In this document: positions 36,475-45,851 of the stretch, in pieces
Position numbering within the stretch: position 1 is the stretch's first letter
How the letters are laid out: every line of letters starts with the position of its first letter
Assembly: GCF_013114545.1 (NCBI RefSeq)
Contig: NZ_VTXI01000015.1
Location: 1 to 64,000 of the forward strand
Reading direction: 5' to 3'
Length of the DNA: 64,000 nt
Source: Vibrio sp. RE86
GTDB taxonomy: Bacteria > Pseudomonadota > Gammaproteobacteria > Enterobacterales > Vibrionaceae
Program-made: the position numbers and the translations under genes
The notes under the pieces: generated by a model
What the model was told of the DNA's origin: nothing
Databases searched by the model: none
What the model saw: only the letters and a program-made list of their open reading frames with translations

Positions 36475-37271
36475 ATTGGGTAGTGAGAAACGCACATATC
36501 TTTATTCAAGCCAACGTGAAAGCGTTGGCTTTGTCCGTCAAGCGTCACTTCCAGTAGGTAAAGATCTTGCGGATTAGGAGAGACTTTATCAGCATAGATT
36601 GGGGCTTCAATCTGGAACAAAGCACTCGCATGATCACTTCTGACATCAATCGGTAAATGGTAAGTCATACCATTGAACTTCACCGATGCAGAGATAAGGC
36701 CTGGCGAGTAAGTTTTGTAATGGAGATCAACTAAAAACTCACACCCACCACCATGGTGCCAAATTTGCTCAGTTGTAATGTGTTCGAGCCGCACATTGCG
36801 AATAAACTGTAGATACGGCACTTTCCATATACCAACTCGAGTATCAATCTTTTGATAAGCCTGTTCGCCTAGAGGGCACAGTTCCACTTGATCCTCTTCG
36901 AAAAGCAGAGCTTCCTCTTCCTCTAAGAACAGAATTTCAAAACGGTTACGACCTAACTGCAAGTATGGTCGAATGTCTTTTTTATACTCAGCCTGAGAAC
37001 CGTCACAGTCGAATACAGCAACACCATTGAGTCGAACTTCTGCATGGTAATCAATACCCGCAATCACTAAGTCAACCGATGGGAACGCCATCATAGACTC
37101 ATCTACTTCAATGTCGTGCATCAGATGCCACTCTTGTGAAGCAATCTCAGTTTCAGTCAGACTCGTTGGTAGGACAGCACTTAAAGGCGCAGGAAAAGTA
37201 ATATCATCTTGGGGGATAGATAAATCAGTCAGAGGAGAAACCTGCCAAAGGCCTGCAAGTGAAAGTTCCAT
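36471..37271 (-). CDS. GH2-like sugar-binding domain protein without catalytic barrel
   Basis: A 266-aa protein resembling the N-terminal jelly-roll domain of family 2 glycoside hydrolases (beta-mannosidase/beta-galactosidase). Matching features are LAGLWQV, DLVIAGIDYHAEVRLNGVAVFDCDG and GIWKVPYLQFIRNVRLEHI. The TIM-barrel with catalytic glutamates is absent, and no fragment of it lies downstream. There is no signal peptide, so it is probably cytoplasmic. The start at 37271 (MELSLAGLW) is chosen because a TATAAT (37306-37311) sits immediately upstream of the longer GTG reading. Its role is unknown. Confidence 0.65.
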   Translation of the reverse strand: MELSLAGLWQVSPLTDLSIPQDDITFPAPLSAVLPTSLTETEIASQEWHLMHDIEVDESMMAFPSVDLVIAGIDYHAEVRLNGVAVFDCDGSQAEYKKDIRPYLQLGRNRFEILFLEEEEALLFEEDQVELCPLGEQAYQKIDTRVGIWKVPYLQFIRNVRLEHITTEQIWHHGGGCEFLVDLHYKTYSPGLISASVKFNGMTYHLPIDVRSDHASALFQIEAPIYADKVSPNPQDLYLLEVTLDGQSQRFHVGLNKDMCVSHYPI

Positions 37272-37353
37272 ATCGTTGTTTAGTCCTAGGGTCTGTTGTG
37301 GCACGATTATACTGCTAACTATGCAATAAAAGAACTATGCCAAATGAGACGGA

Positions 37354-37385
37354 TAAAAAAATACCAGCCGGTGTTGGCTGGTATC
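37354..37385 (-). terminator. Terminator after rraB
   Basis: On the minus strand ATACCAGCC-N6-GGCTGGTAT is followed by TTTTTT, 24 nt past the rraB stop. Confidence 0.88.
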
Positions 37386-37408
37386 TAAGAAATTTTAACA
37401 AGAGCAGA

Positions 37409-37822
37409 TTACTCTTCGTCATCCTCTTCTTCTGGGTATAGCGCATCTTCGCCTTCGTAGTACGTGCCCCAGCCGTCATAGATGATGTCGTATTTTTCAG
37501 CAAGCTGAATCAGCTTCTCAACCTGCTCATCAATCGCTTCTGGATTTAGCGCAGATTCCATTGTCGCATCACAACAAAGCAGTTTGTTGCCATCTTCGTC
37601 TTCGGTTTCTTCCGCTTCTAGGACTTCGAAGCCCATTTTGAATGCTTCAACAACCGCTTTCTCTAGCGTATTGAAGTCTTCAGCAAAAAGGTGGTGCTCG
37701 ATCTCGTATAAAGCGTCTGGATCACTGCCATCTTCTAGTAAGGCTTGGATAATATCGCGAGTCTCTTCCTTTTGAATCTCAATTAATTCTTCAACAGATA
37801 GATATTCATCTTCGTGAGACAT
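37409..37822 (-). CDS. rraB: RNase E inhibitor RraB
   Basis: Binds RNase E and alters the composition of the degradosome, changing decay of a subset of mRNAs. The start at 37822 ([20 protein letters not shown]) has GGAG 8 nt upstream; the longer frame from 37846 is unsupported. The 137-aa acidic protein has [19 protein letters not shown] and [13 protein letters not shown], and ends in an Asp/Glu run. The E. coli homologue sits beside argI; here an arginine gene (arcA) is also the neighbour. rng, encoding the RNase E paralogue RNase G, lies 8 kb away. Confidence 0.92.
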   Translation of the reverse strand: MSHEDEYLSVEELIEIQKEETRDIIQALLEDGSDPDALYEIEHHLFAEDFNTLEKAVVEAFKMGFEVLEAEETEDEDGNKLLCCDATMESALNPEAIDEQVEKLIQLAEKYDIIYDGWGTYYEGEDALYPEEEDDEE

Positions 37823-38388
37823 AAGTCGTGCTCCAGATAGTGACAAAAAAGATCATAATTAACAGCGACGAAATATCGCATGGATCCAGTTAAATTACTA
37901 CCCAGAATGTCCTTAGATCGAGATCTTTATTGCCACAAACGGACACGATCAAACAAGATCGAACTCACAAGATGAGAAAATTAACATTTTATTAGCAATA
38001 GACGAATTCAGAATCTTCTCTCATTCAGTCGAATCCATTCTCAGACCTATTTTTATGCGTTTTTATCTGAACGTGCTGCATATCGAATGAGTAGGGCAAA
38101 ATGAATAAATACATGCTCTTTACCAATTAAAATCCCCATTTTTGAATAGCTATGCTTAACCTATCCTTGTTTGCTCACTAGTTAAATCAGTTGGATTCGC
38201 ATAGCAACTCACCCAAGGTCATCTTTGCAACAATAATGGAATTCTATAAATCAATTGGCTAGAGTTTATTTTTAGAATAAATAACCAGACAAGCAACTAA
38301 AACTAGCTCATTTATCCACCAACTGAGCTTGCATCTTTATAACAATCTTGTCATAAATACGCTCTGGAATTGATTGTAAGGATACAAA
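37823..38388 (+). other. 566-bp region between rraB and arcA
   Basis: AT-rich, with no convincing gene. It contains a candidate ARG box (38141-38158), and TTGCAT (38329) with ATAAAT (38353-38358) at 18-nt spacing as a possible arcA promoter. I found no clear FNR site (TTGAT-N4-ATCAA), which would be expected if arcA were anaerobically controlled. Confidence 0.45.
38141..38158 (+). promoter_or_regulatory. Candidate ARG box upstream of arcA
   Basis: TGAAT-AGCT-ATGCT (38143-38156) fits TGMAT-N4-ATKCA in 9 of 10 positions. It is about 230 bp before arcA and single, so support is moderate. ArgR activates or controls deiminase genes in other bacteria. Confidence 0.4.
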
Positions 38389-39609
38389 ATGAGTAAGTTG
38401 TACGTAGGCTCAGAAGTTGGTCAGCTAAGACGTGTGCTATTAAACCGCCCAGAGCGAGCACTCACCCACCTAACACCATCAAACTGCCATGAACTGTTAT
38501 TTGATGACGTGCTGGCTGTAGAGGCAGCAGGTGAAGAACATGATAAGTTTGCTCAAACACTGACTGATCAAGGTGTTGAAGTTTTACTGTTACACGACTT
38601 ACTGGTTGAAACTTTGGCGGTTGCTGAAGCAAAAACGTGGCTACTCAATACACAAATCTCAGATTTTCGCTACGGCCCTACCTTCGCAAGAGATTTAAGA
38701 CACTACCTGTCGGATATGGACAACGAACACCTAGCGACAGTGCTACTGGGTGGTTTGGCTTATTCTGAGCTGCCAATTAAATCTTCGTCTATGCTTCCAA
38801 GCATGCATCGCCCACTCGACTTTGTCATCGAGCCACTGCCTAATCATTTGTTTACTCGCGATACCTCTTGCTGGGTCTACGGTGGTGTGTCACTCAATCC
38901 AATGATGAAACCTGCACGTCAGCGTGAAACAAACCATCTACGAGCGATCTACCGTTGGCACCCAGTGTTTGCGGGTCAAGACTTCATCAAGTACTTTGGC
39001 GATGAAGACCTACACTATGACAATGCAAATATTGAAGGTGGTGATGTACTGGTCATCGGTAACGGCGCCGTACTTGTCGGTATGTCTGAGCGTACAACAG
39101 CTCAAGGTGTTGAGAACCTAGCCGCCAAATTGTTTAAGCATGGCCAAGCAACGGAAGTCATCGCCATTGAGCTACCAAAGCATCGCTCATGCATGCATTT
39201 AGATACCGTTATGACGCACATGGATATTGATACTTTCTCGGTGTATCCAGAGATTATGCGCAAAGACCTCAATACTTGGCGCTTATCAGCGAAAGACGAT
39301 GGCGAGATGAAAGTAGAGAAGGTGCCAAGTTTCATCCATGCTATCGAGCAAGCACTTGGTCTTGATTACTTGAAGATCATCACTACCGGTGGCGATAGCT
39401 ACGAAGCGGAACGTGAACAGTGGAATGACGCCAACAATGTGCTGACGGTGAAGCCAGGTGTCGTCATTGGCTATGAGCGTAACGTCTACACCAATGAGAA
39501 GTATGACAAAGCGGGAATTACGGTTCTGCCTATCCCAGGCAATGAATTAGGCCGTGGTCGTGGTGGCGCTCGTTGTATGAGTTGTCCTATCGAACGTGAT
39601 GGAATCTAA
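38389..39609 (+). CDS. arcA: Arginine deiminase
   Basis: Hydrolyses arginine to citrulline and ammonia, first step of the deiminase pathway and a source of acid resistance or ATP. The 406-aa protein has the catalytic Cys396 in GGARCMSCP, His270 and Asp272 in CMHLDTV, the substrate Glu in NANIEGGD, and the Asp in LFTRDTS. The usual partners (catabolic carbamoyltransferase arcB, carbamate kinase arcC, antiporter arcD) are not adjacent. It is a single transcription unit with a bidirectional terminator after it. This arcA is unrelated to the ArcA response regulator. Confidence 0.95.
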   Translation: MSKLYVGSEVGQLRRVLLNRPERALTHLTPSNCHELLFDDVLAVEAAGEEHDKFAQTLTDQGVEVLLLHDLLVETLAVAEAKTWLLNTQISDFRYGPTFARDLRHYLSDMDNEHLATVLLGGLAYSELPIKSSSMLPSMHRPLDFVIEPLPNHLFTRDTSCWVYGGVSLNPMMKPARQRETNHLRAIYRWHPVFAGQDFIKYFGDEDLHYDNANIEGGDVLVIGNGAVLVGMSERTTAQGVENLAAKLFKHGQATEVIAIELPKHRSCMHLDTVMTHMDIDTFSVYPEIMRKDLNTWRLSAKDDGEMKVEKVPSFIHAIEQALGLDYLKIITTGGDSYEAEREQWNDANNVLTVKPGVVIGYERNVYTNEKYDKAGITVLPIPGNELGRGRGGARCMSCPIERDGI

Positions 39610-39637
39610 CCCCTCACTGAACGAATCGCAGAAAGAG

Positions 39638-39674
39638 CAAAAGGGTTGATGTTTTTACGCATCAACCCTTTTTA
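39638..39674. terminator. Bidirectional terminator between arcA and tldD
   Basis: AAAAGGGTTGATG-N8-CATCAACCCTTTTT has a long perfect stem and T runs on both strands, closing arcA (plus) and the mre-tldD gene string (minus). Confidence 0.92.
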
Positions 39675-39678
39675 GTTT

Positions 39679-41124
39679 TTATTCTGTACCACCTACGGTG
39701 ATTGAATCGAGTTTGAGTGTAGGCTGACCCACGCCAACAGGAACACTTTGACCTGCTTTGCCACACACTCCAACACCACGGTCGATGCTAAGATCATTAC
39801 CCACCATAGAGACTTGCTGCATCGCTTCAATACCTGAACCAATTAGCGTTGCACCTTTCACTGGTCGAGTAATTTTGCCATTCTCAATCAAGTAAGCTTC
39901 TGATGCTGAGAAAACGAACTTACCAGAAGTAATATCAACCTGACCACCGCCAAAGTTTGGTGCGTACAAACCTTTCTCTACCGTAGAGATAATCTCTTCT
40001 GGAGTGTGCTGGCCAGGCAGCATGTAAGTATTTGTCATACGTGGCATAGGCAGATGCGCATAAGACTCACGACGACCGTTACCCGTCGGATTGACACCCA
40101 TTAGGCGCGCGTTCAGCTTGTCTTGCATGTAGCCTTTTAACACACCATTTTCGATCAATGTGTTGTATTGACCGTTCACACCTTCGTCGTCCACATTCAG
40201 GGAACCACGAAGATCTTTCAATGTGCCATCATCCACGATCGTACACAGATCAGAAGTCACCTTCTCGCCGATCTTGCCGCTAAATACCGATGACTCTTTA
40301 CGGTTAAAGTCGCCTTCGAGGCCATGACCAACCGCTTCATGTAGAAGGACACCAGGCCAACCAGAACCAAGAACGACTGGCATCATACCGGCTGGTGCTG
40401 CGTCTGCCTCTAGGTTAATCAAAGCCATACGAATCGCTTCATCGGCATAGTGGTACGCGACTTTTGCGCCTTCACTATCAGTGAGGAAGAAATCGTAGCC
40501 AAATCGGCCACCGCCACCAGAACTGCCTCGTTCACGTCGCTCACCTTTTTCAGCTAGAACACTGATTGATAGACGTACAAGTGGGCGCACATCACCCGCA
40601 TAAGTCCCATCAGTAGCTGCCACCAGCATTTGCTCGTGAACACCACTTAAACTGATGGATACCTCTTTAATCAAAGGCTCTTTAGTACGAATGTAAGCAT
40701 CAAGTTCTTTTAAAAGCTGCGTTTTTTGCTCTTTTGCCCAGCTTTCTAAAGGGTTTACCGCTGAGTAGAAGGCTTGATTGTCACTGCGTTTAAAAGCCTG
40801 AACTTGAGCATTTTGACCTTGTTGTGCAATACCGCGAGCAGCAATCGCACTTTGCTTTAGGCCTTCTAATTGAATCTGGTCAGAATAGGCAAAGCCCGTT
40901 TTCTCACCCGTAACAGCACGGACACCGACACCACGATCAATGTTGAATGAGCCGTCTTTAATAATGCTGTCTTCTAAAACAAGTGACTCATGCCAGCTAG
41001 ACTGAAAATAGATATCAGCATAATCAATTTGGCGTGTTGCAATACTTGCGAGCGTATCAGCAATATCCTGCTCGGTCAGTCCCGCAGGCTGTAGCAACGC
41101 ATCTTCAACGTGGTTTATGGTCAT
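39679..41124 (-). CDS. tldD: Metalloprotease TldD
   Basis: With TldE (PmbA) forms a heterodimeric zinc protease that degrades unfolded peptides and matures microcin B17, and processes CcdA. The 481-aa protein carries the zinc motif HEAVGH (His262, Glu263, His267) in [13 protein letters not shown], and the C-terminal [23 protein letters not shown]. The partner gene is not in this window. It is last in the string yhdP-nit-tldD, 9 bp after nit, as in E. coli. Confidence 0.95.
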   Translation of the reverse strand: MTINHVEDALLQPAGLTEQDIADTLASIATRQIDYADIYFQSSWHESLVLEDSIIKDGSFNIDRGVGVRAVTGEKTGFAYSDQIQLEGLKQSAIAARGIAQQGQNAQVQAFKRSDNQAFYSAVNPLESWAKEQKTQLLKELDAYIRTKEPLIKEVSISLSGVHEQMLVAATDGTYAGDVRPLVRLSISVLAEKGERRERGSSGGGGRFGYDFFLTDSEGAKVAYHYADEAIRMALINLEADAAPAGMMPVVLGSGWPGVLLHEAVGHGLEGDFNRKESSVFSGKIGEKVTSDLCTIVDDGTLKDLRGSLNVDDEGVNGQYNTLIENGVLKGYMQDKLNARLMGVNPTGNGRRESYAHLPMPRMTNTYMLPGQHTPEEIISTVEKGLYAPNFGGGQVDITSGKFVFSASEAYLIENGKITRPVKGATLIGSGIEAMQQVSMVGNDLSIDRGVGVCGKAGQSVPVGVGQPTLKLDSITVGGTE

Positions 41125-41133
41125 ACTTGGCTC

Positions 41134-41952
41134 TTAATTTTGTAACTGATTATTGAATCGAGCATGCTGGCCGACTGGCATCGCCGCTCTCAATTCTTCT
41201 ACTTGGCTTAGGTCAATTTCGACCAATAAATTGCTTGGTTCATCGGCCAAACTTGCGACGACTTCCCCCCATGGGGAGATCACCATTGAATGACCCCAAG
41301 TCTCTCGCCCGCATGGGTGCACACCGGTTTGATTAACGGCAATCACCCATGACTGTGTTTCTATCGCTCTGGCTCGCAGCAATGCTTCCCAATGCGCTCG
41401 ACCTGTGACTGCGGTAAACGCAGCAGGGACAATGATCATATTGGCACCAAGACGTGCCAGCTCACTATACAAAGTCGGAAAGCGCACATCATAGCAGATA
41501 CTCAGACCGAGATGCGCGAATGGCGTTGGATATGTGACAATTTGAGAGCCTGGCGTAAAGGTCTCAGACTCTCGATAACGCTTGTGCCCATCGGCTACAT
41601 CGACATCAAACATGTGTAATTTGTCATAGTGAGTGACGAGCTCACCCTCAGGCGAATAAAGCAAAGAGGTGGTTGTCACCACATTCCCGCGCCGAATGGG
41701 CATACTGCCAATCAGCAGCCAAACAGAAAACTCCTTTGCGATCTGAGCAAGTTCATTTTGAAAAGCACCATCGCCGATAGGCTCTGCATGTTGGTGGTAA
41801 TCCTTTCTACTGCCGAACACTAGGCTATTTTCAGGAGTCACTATAAAGTTTGCTCCTTCATTCGCTAAACTGGCGATCTGCTCACGAATATAGGTTAAGT
41901 TGTGCTGAGGTTCCGGCCCCGATGTCATTTGAATTAACGCTACTCGTTCCAT
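41134..41952 (-). CDS. Carbon-nitrogen hydrolase (Nit1/deaminated-glutathione amidase type)
   Basis: Nitrilase-superfamily amidase with the Glu-Lys-Cys triad visible in TPENS, DKLHMFDVDV and ICYDVRFP. The DVRFP and HKRYRES segments resemble Nit1-type enzymes, which hydrolyse deaminated glutathione, a metabolite-repair reaction. The start at 41952 (MERVALIQM) has AGGA 9 nt upstream; an in-frame GTG two codons earlier is possible. It sits 12 bp after yhdP and 9 bp before tldD, so the three are co-transcribed. The exact substrate is inferred. Confidence 0.88.
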   Translation of the reverse strand: MERVALIQMTSGPEPQHNLTYIREQIASLANEGANFIVTPENSLVFGSRKDYHQHAEPIGDGAFQNELAQIAKEFSVWLLIGSMPIRRGNVVTTTSLLYSPEGELVTHYDKLHMFDVDVADGHKRYRESETFTPGSQIVTYPTPFAHLGLSICYDVRFPTLYSELARLGANMIIVPAAFTAVTGRAHWEALLRARAIETQSWVIAVNQTGVHPCGRETWGHSMVISPWGEVVASLADEPSNLLVEIDLSQVEELRAAMPVGQHARFNNQLQN

Positions 41953-41964
41953 GAGCACTATTCC

Positions 41965-44900
41965 TTACTTGATTGCGTCGCGCAGTTTATCTGGCAATTT
42001 AAACTCACCTCGGCTCCGTGATAGCTCTTTAACTATAGGTGCATCCAGTGGGCCTTTCACTTCATAGTTAACTTGAGTGAAGACCTCTACCACTGGCGAA
42101 ATCACCGTAGTTATGGCAAGAACATACAAGGCCGTCTGTGGGGTTACCGCAAATGCAGTCAGCACGGGAATACCCGAGGTTATATCTGGTGTGAAGTTAA
42201 CTTCAGCATCGACGGTTCGTGTGTTGAGGTTCGCAAGGCCTTTGATACTCATCTCCCCTGCCACCGCATCCATTTTGATATCGTTGGTCAGGAAAATACC
42301 ATTACGAATCGATCCATTTCCGGTGATCGAGTTAAAGGCCATTCCTTTATCGAACACATCGGTAAAGTCGAGCTGCATCTTACGAATAATTGAGTCTAGA
42401 CTGAAAATACCAAGTAAACGGGCTGCGCCACTGACGTCAGAAATCACCCCTTTTCCCAGTTTAGTTTTAACTTCACCTTGTAAGCTAGAAACTTGACCTG
42501 ACCATGGTGAACCATCCCACTCAACATCAGCGGAAAGATCAAACGGTGCGCGCTGAATCCCGGAAGAAATACCAAAACGCTCCATCACATCACTGTTGTT
42601 TTCACCCGACATGGTGACTTTAAAGCGAGTATGACTATCCGTTTCATTCAATAGCCACCAGCCACCGAAGTCGAACTTATTGCTACCGCTTTCAAATGTC
42701 AGCTTCTTCCATTCAAGTTTCTCGCCCTGTCGTTGCAAATCAAGATGGGTTTTCCCCACCTTGTAGCCTTGCAACCAAAAGTCATCAATGGTCAGCGTAA
42801 TGTTAGGGACCATCTGGTGGAACGAACGTTCGAACTCACTAATGGTCGGCTTCTCATCACGCTCTAGCTGGAACATTTTTTTATCTTTGTACTCAGAGTC
42901 TAAAGCCGGAATGTAAACGTGAAGCCTCTCCAACGAGACCGATAAATCATACGGTTCGATGTAACTGGCTTCGCCTTTTGCTTCCTGACTGTCTAGATTC
43001 ATGTACCAGCCAAGCCCTTTGCGTTTCGCAGTGAAATCGACGTCATTCCATTCAATGCCCGCCACAGTCAATGCTTTTGCATCTAAATCTACGCGATTAG
43101 GCAATGGAATCTCTGGCGTATTCATTTGAGCCAATACCGCCGACGATACTTTGTTGTCCATTTCTGCGGTGAACAGCTCAATCCACTGATCTAGATTAAA
43201 ACTATCTAAACGAACCCTTGCCTGATGACCCGCGACGGGGCTGATCTTAAAACTGCCTTTACCCAGAACCAAATTGCTCGCCGTCAACAACGGTACTTCA
43301 GGACGAATATCAATCTCTGTTTGATACTTGAAGTTAGGCAGTTGTAGCCTAGCGGTGATGCTCTCTTGATTACCTGATGCTTGCAGGTGCGCTTTGCCTT
43401 TTTCACCGCTTGCTTTGTTAAGTGGTGCTGGATAGTGACTACTTACTAATCTCAGATCAGCAAGCGTATCTATCTGATACGTAAAACCGACATCGTTGAG
43501 TTGAATATCAACATCCATTTGCCATGGAGCATGGCCACTAACCGGTGCCAACCATTTCTCGCCGAGGTAAGGTGCTAATGGTTTGGTGTCCCAGTCGCCA
43601 AGAACGTTAATAGCCACATTGTAGCCCTGACCTGCATTCTCACCATTAAAGTCGATAGAGACAGGTTGAGTCAGAAGATCAGCGGATAACCCAGCCGCAC
43701 TCACAACATCATTATCAAATTCAATACGACCAGATACCGTTTCGAGCGTCATCGGGGGCGCTTCAATGGTCACGTGGTTTTTGCTCAAATCCGCATACCC
43801 CCACGCGCGAGCCTCTCGCTCAGAATCAAACGGGATATTGAGCTGAAAACTCGACTCTACTTGGCCGTCGACCTGTATGGCTGTTAGCGCAGCGCCAACA
43901 GAATCAACCAAAGGTGAGGCCGTCATATAATCACGGACCGCGTTTCCTTGAGCTGTTGCTTGAGCTTCAATCTCGATATGACCACCAGGTGCAAGGCTTG
44001 GAATTCGACCGATGATACGCTTTGCCGTCACATCCATTAATGTTGCACTGTGGGAGTCCAAATACATCGCATCATTTTGGAACAAGAGATCGAGCTGCAA
44101 ATCGGTAATTGGTGGCCAAGCGGTATCAAAACTAAACTTTGCTTGTTTAAGTCCGACCCAAGCTTGGAACATGCCATCGTTATTCTGGTACGGGAAGTCG
44201 CCTAATTCGCCATACCAAAGCAGTTTAGCGGTATTGACCTTACCACCTTGAATCGCGGTACTTAGATAATCGGTAAGATCCTGCCCTAACGCTAGCGTTG
44301 GCAAATAACGCCATGTTTCCCCGGCATTATAAAGGTCCGCTTCCGCATAAAAGGAGAGGAATGGGCTACGATCGTTGGGGAAATCTAAACGGAATGCGCC
44401 AAGCACTTGCAGGTCGGGGGTTGCAGCCGTTACTTTGTCCGCCCACAGGCTCCAGCCATGCTCACCATTTTGCCAAACGATATCCACTTGGCCTTGCCTA
44501 ATGTTCAGCGGAGCTTGGAAAACATCTCCATACGGCAGGACATCATCGATCAGCGACACGCTCGCTTTGGCTTGTGCGATATCTCCAGATACCGTTGCTG
44601 AAAGTTGATGCACACCTGGCAACAGTTCCCACTGCGACATCGAACCTTGAGACAGCTCAGCAGAGTACTTCAGCGTGTCAATGCCACTGCCCATCGACAC
44701 GCGTACATCTTCCACCAATCCACCAAGGGCAAAGGTGTTGAGCAGTTCACTGGTCGTTTTGGAATCTGGCGCCAATTTAACAAGAGGAGTAATGGCTGCG
44801 ATATCAAGCTGTGACACATTTAAGCGCCACTGTTCCGGTTGCCATTCAAACGCAATATCGAGCTCTGGCCATTCATTTTCGTCGGTGTGTAATCGAAGTG

Positions 44901-45843
44901 AGTGAGCATTTACTTGCCAACCTTTATCTTGAGGCTCGAGCTCCAAAACACCTGATTCGATCCACAATTCGTGGCGGTCTCCTTCCTTCCAACTCAGCTC
45001 TGACGATTCAAGTTCTAAGTAAGCATTCACTGGCTGACTCTTCTCAAGCGTCAGCCAACTACTAAAGCTGACTTGCCCTTTTTCGATGCCCGTTTCCGTT
45101 TTGAGGTATTTGGTTAACCACGGCGTCACCAGTACATTTTGCACCGAAACATAGAACTCTCCGGAAACATCCAGCAAGGAACCATGATCGACAAAATTGG
45201 CTTTCACTTTTGCTGAATTCAGCTGCGCATTCGCAAGACTCACTTCGCCATCGGCTAAGTGTTGATTGCCATTGTTATGCCAACTAAGTTTGGATATCTC
45301 TAAGTCACGTTCTGTTCCATCAATGCCTAAGAATTGAATATGGGAATCGCTTAACGAGAAACCATCCAATTGGCGCAGCAACAACTTATCTAGCTGCTGC
45401 ATCACTCCTCTCTGCTCACCTTTAGGTTGCAGCTCCGGCTTTTCTTGCTCATTGGTCGCCCATTGAACAGAGGTAATGTCGAGGTTGAGTTGATAGATGT
45501 TTAGATCAGCAACGACAGCTTCTCGCTGAAGTATCGATTGAATTAAATCTATCTCAACTTCGACCGTTTCGGCTGAGAAATGGATTCCGCTGCTTTCAGG
45601 CGTGTTTGCTTTCACCCCTTGAAGTGAAATTGAAGGATGGGTATTACGCCAAAAGCCATGAATCGAAGAGATTTCAAATTCCAGTCCCGAGCCTTGATTG
45701 ACCCAGGATTGAATCTGCGGTTGGAAATGATTGAGCTTTGGTAAGGCTATACGAAGGCCCGTTACTGCAATTGCGAGCACAACTAAAACAGTAACGGTTA
45801 ACCAAAGCAAAAAACGAGTTAGACGAGTTGCAGTCGAGTTCAC
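41965..45843 (-). CDS. yhdP: AsmA-like envelope protein YhdP
   Basis: Very large inner-membrane-anchored periplasmic protein (1292 aa). E. coli YhdP, with TamB and YdbH, forms hydrophobic beta-taco conduits that carry phospholipids to the outer membrane. One N-terminal membrane helix (about 11-33) is followed by a long repetitive beta-strand-rich periplasmic body and a C-terminal AsmA-like part (GVISDVSGAARLLGIFSLDSI). The start is GTG with AGGG 5 nt upstream. It is 8 bp after rng. Confidence 0.93.
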   Translation of the reverse strand: MNSTATRLTRFLLWLTVTVLVVLAIAVTGLRIALPKLNHFQPQIQSWVNQGSGLEFEISSIHGFWRNTHPSISLQGVKANTPESSGIHFSAETVEVEIDLIQSILQREAVVADLNIYQLNLDITSVQWATNEQEKPELQPKGEQRGVMQQLDKLLLRQLDGFSLSDSHIQFLGIDGTERDLEISKLSWHNNGNQHLADGEVSLANAQLNSAKVKANFVDHGSLLDVSGEFYVSVQNVLVTPWLTKYLKTETGIEKGQVSFSSWLTLEKSQPVNAYLELESSELSWKEGDRHELWIESGVLELEPQDKGWQVNAHSLRLHTDENEWPELDIAFEWQPEQWRLNVSQLDIAAITPLVKLAPDSKTTSELLNTFALGGLVEDVRVSMGSGIDTLKYSAELSQGSMSQWELLPGVHQLSATVSGDIAQAKASVSLIDDVLPYGDVFQAPLNIRQGQVDIVWQNGEHGWSLWADKVTAATPDLQVLGAFRLDFPNDRSPFLSFYAEADLYNAGETWRYLPTLALGQDLTDYLSTAIQGGKVNTAKLLWYGELGDFPYQNNDGMFQAWVGLKQAKFSFDTAWPPITDLQLDLLFQNDAMYLDSHSATLMDVTAKRIIGRIPSLAPGGHIEIEAQATAQGNAVRDYMTASPLVDSVGAALTAIQVDGQVESSFQLNIPFDSEREARAWGYADLSKNHVTIEAPPMTLETVSGRIEFDNDVVSAAGLSADLLTQPVSIDFNGENAGQGYNVAINVLGDWDTKPLAPYLGEKWLAPVSGHAPWQMDVDIQLNDVGFTYQIDTLADLRLVSSHYPAPLNKASGEKGKAHLQASGNQESITARLQLPNFKYQTEIDIRPEVPLLTASNLVLGKGSFKISPVAGHQARVRLDSFNLDQWIELFTAEMDNKVSSAVLAQMNTPEIPLPNRVDLDAKALTVAGIEWNDVDFTAKRKGLGWYMNLDSQEAKGEASYIEPYDLSVSLERLHVYIPALDSEYKDKKMFQLERDEKPTISEFERSFHQMVPNITLTIDDFWLQGYKVGKTHLDLQRQGEKLEWKKLTFESGSNKFDFGGWWLLNETDSHTRFKVTMSGENNSDVMERFGISSGIQRAPFDLSADVEWDGSPWSGQVSSLQGEVKTKLGKGVISDVSGAARLLGIFSLDSIIRKMQLDFTDVFDKGMAFNSITGNGSIRNGIFLTNDIKMDAVAGEMSIKGLANLNTRTVDAEVNFTPDITSGIPVLTAFAVTPQTALYVLAITTVISPVVEVFTQVNYEVKGPLDAPIVKELSRSRGEFKLPDKLRDAIK

Positions 45844-45851
45844 AAATACCC

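Noticed and set aside
36471..37271. Broken pseudogene of a GH2 enzyme
   Set aside because: The frame is intact with start and stop, and there is no barrel fragment in the adjacent sequence; kept as a real short protein.
42073..42496. 106- and 139-codon plus-strand frames inside yhdP
   Set aside because: They are antisense shadows of a long conserved gene, with no ribosome binding site or recognisable protein family.
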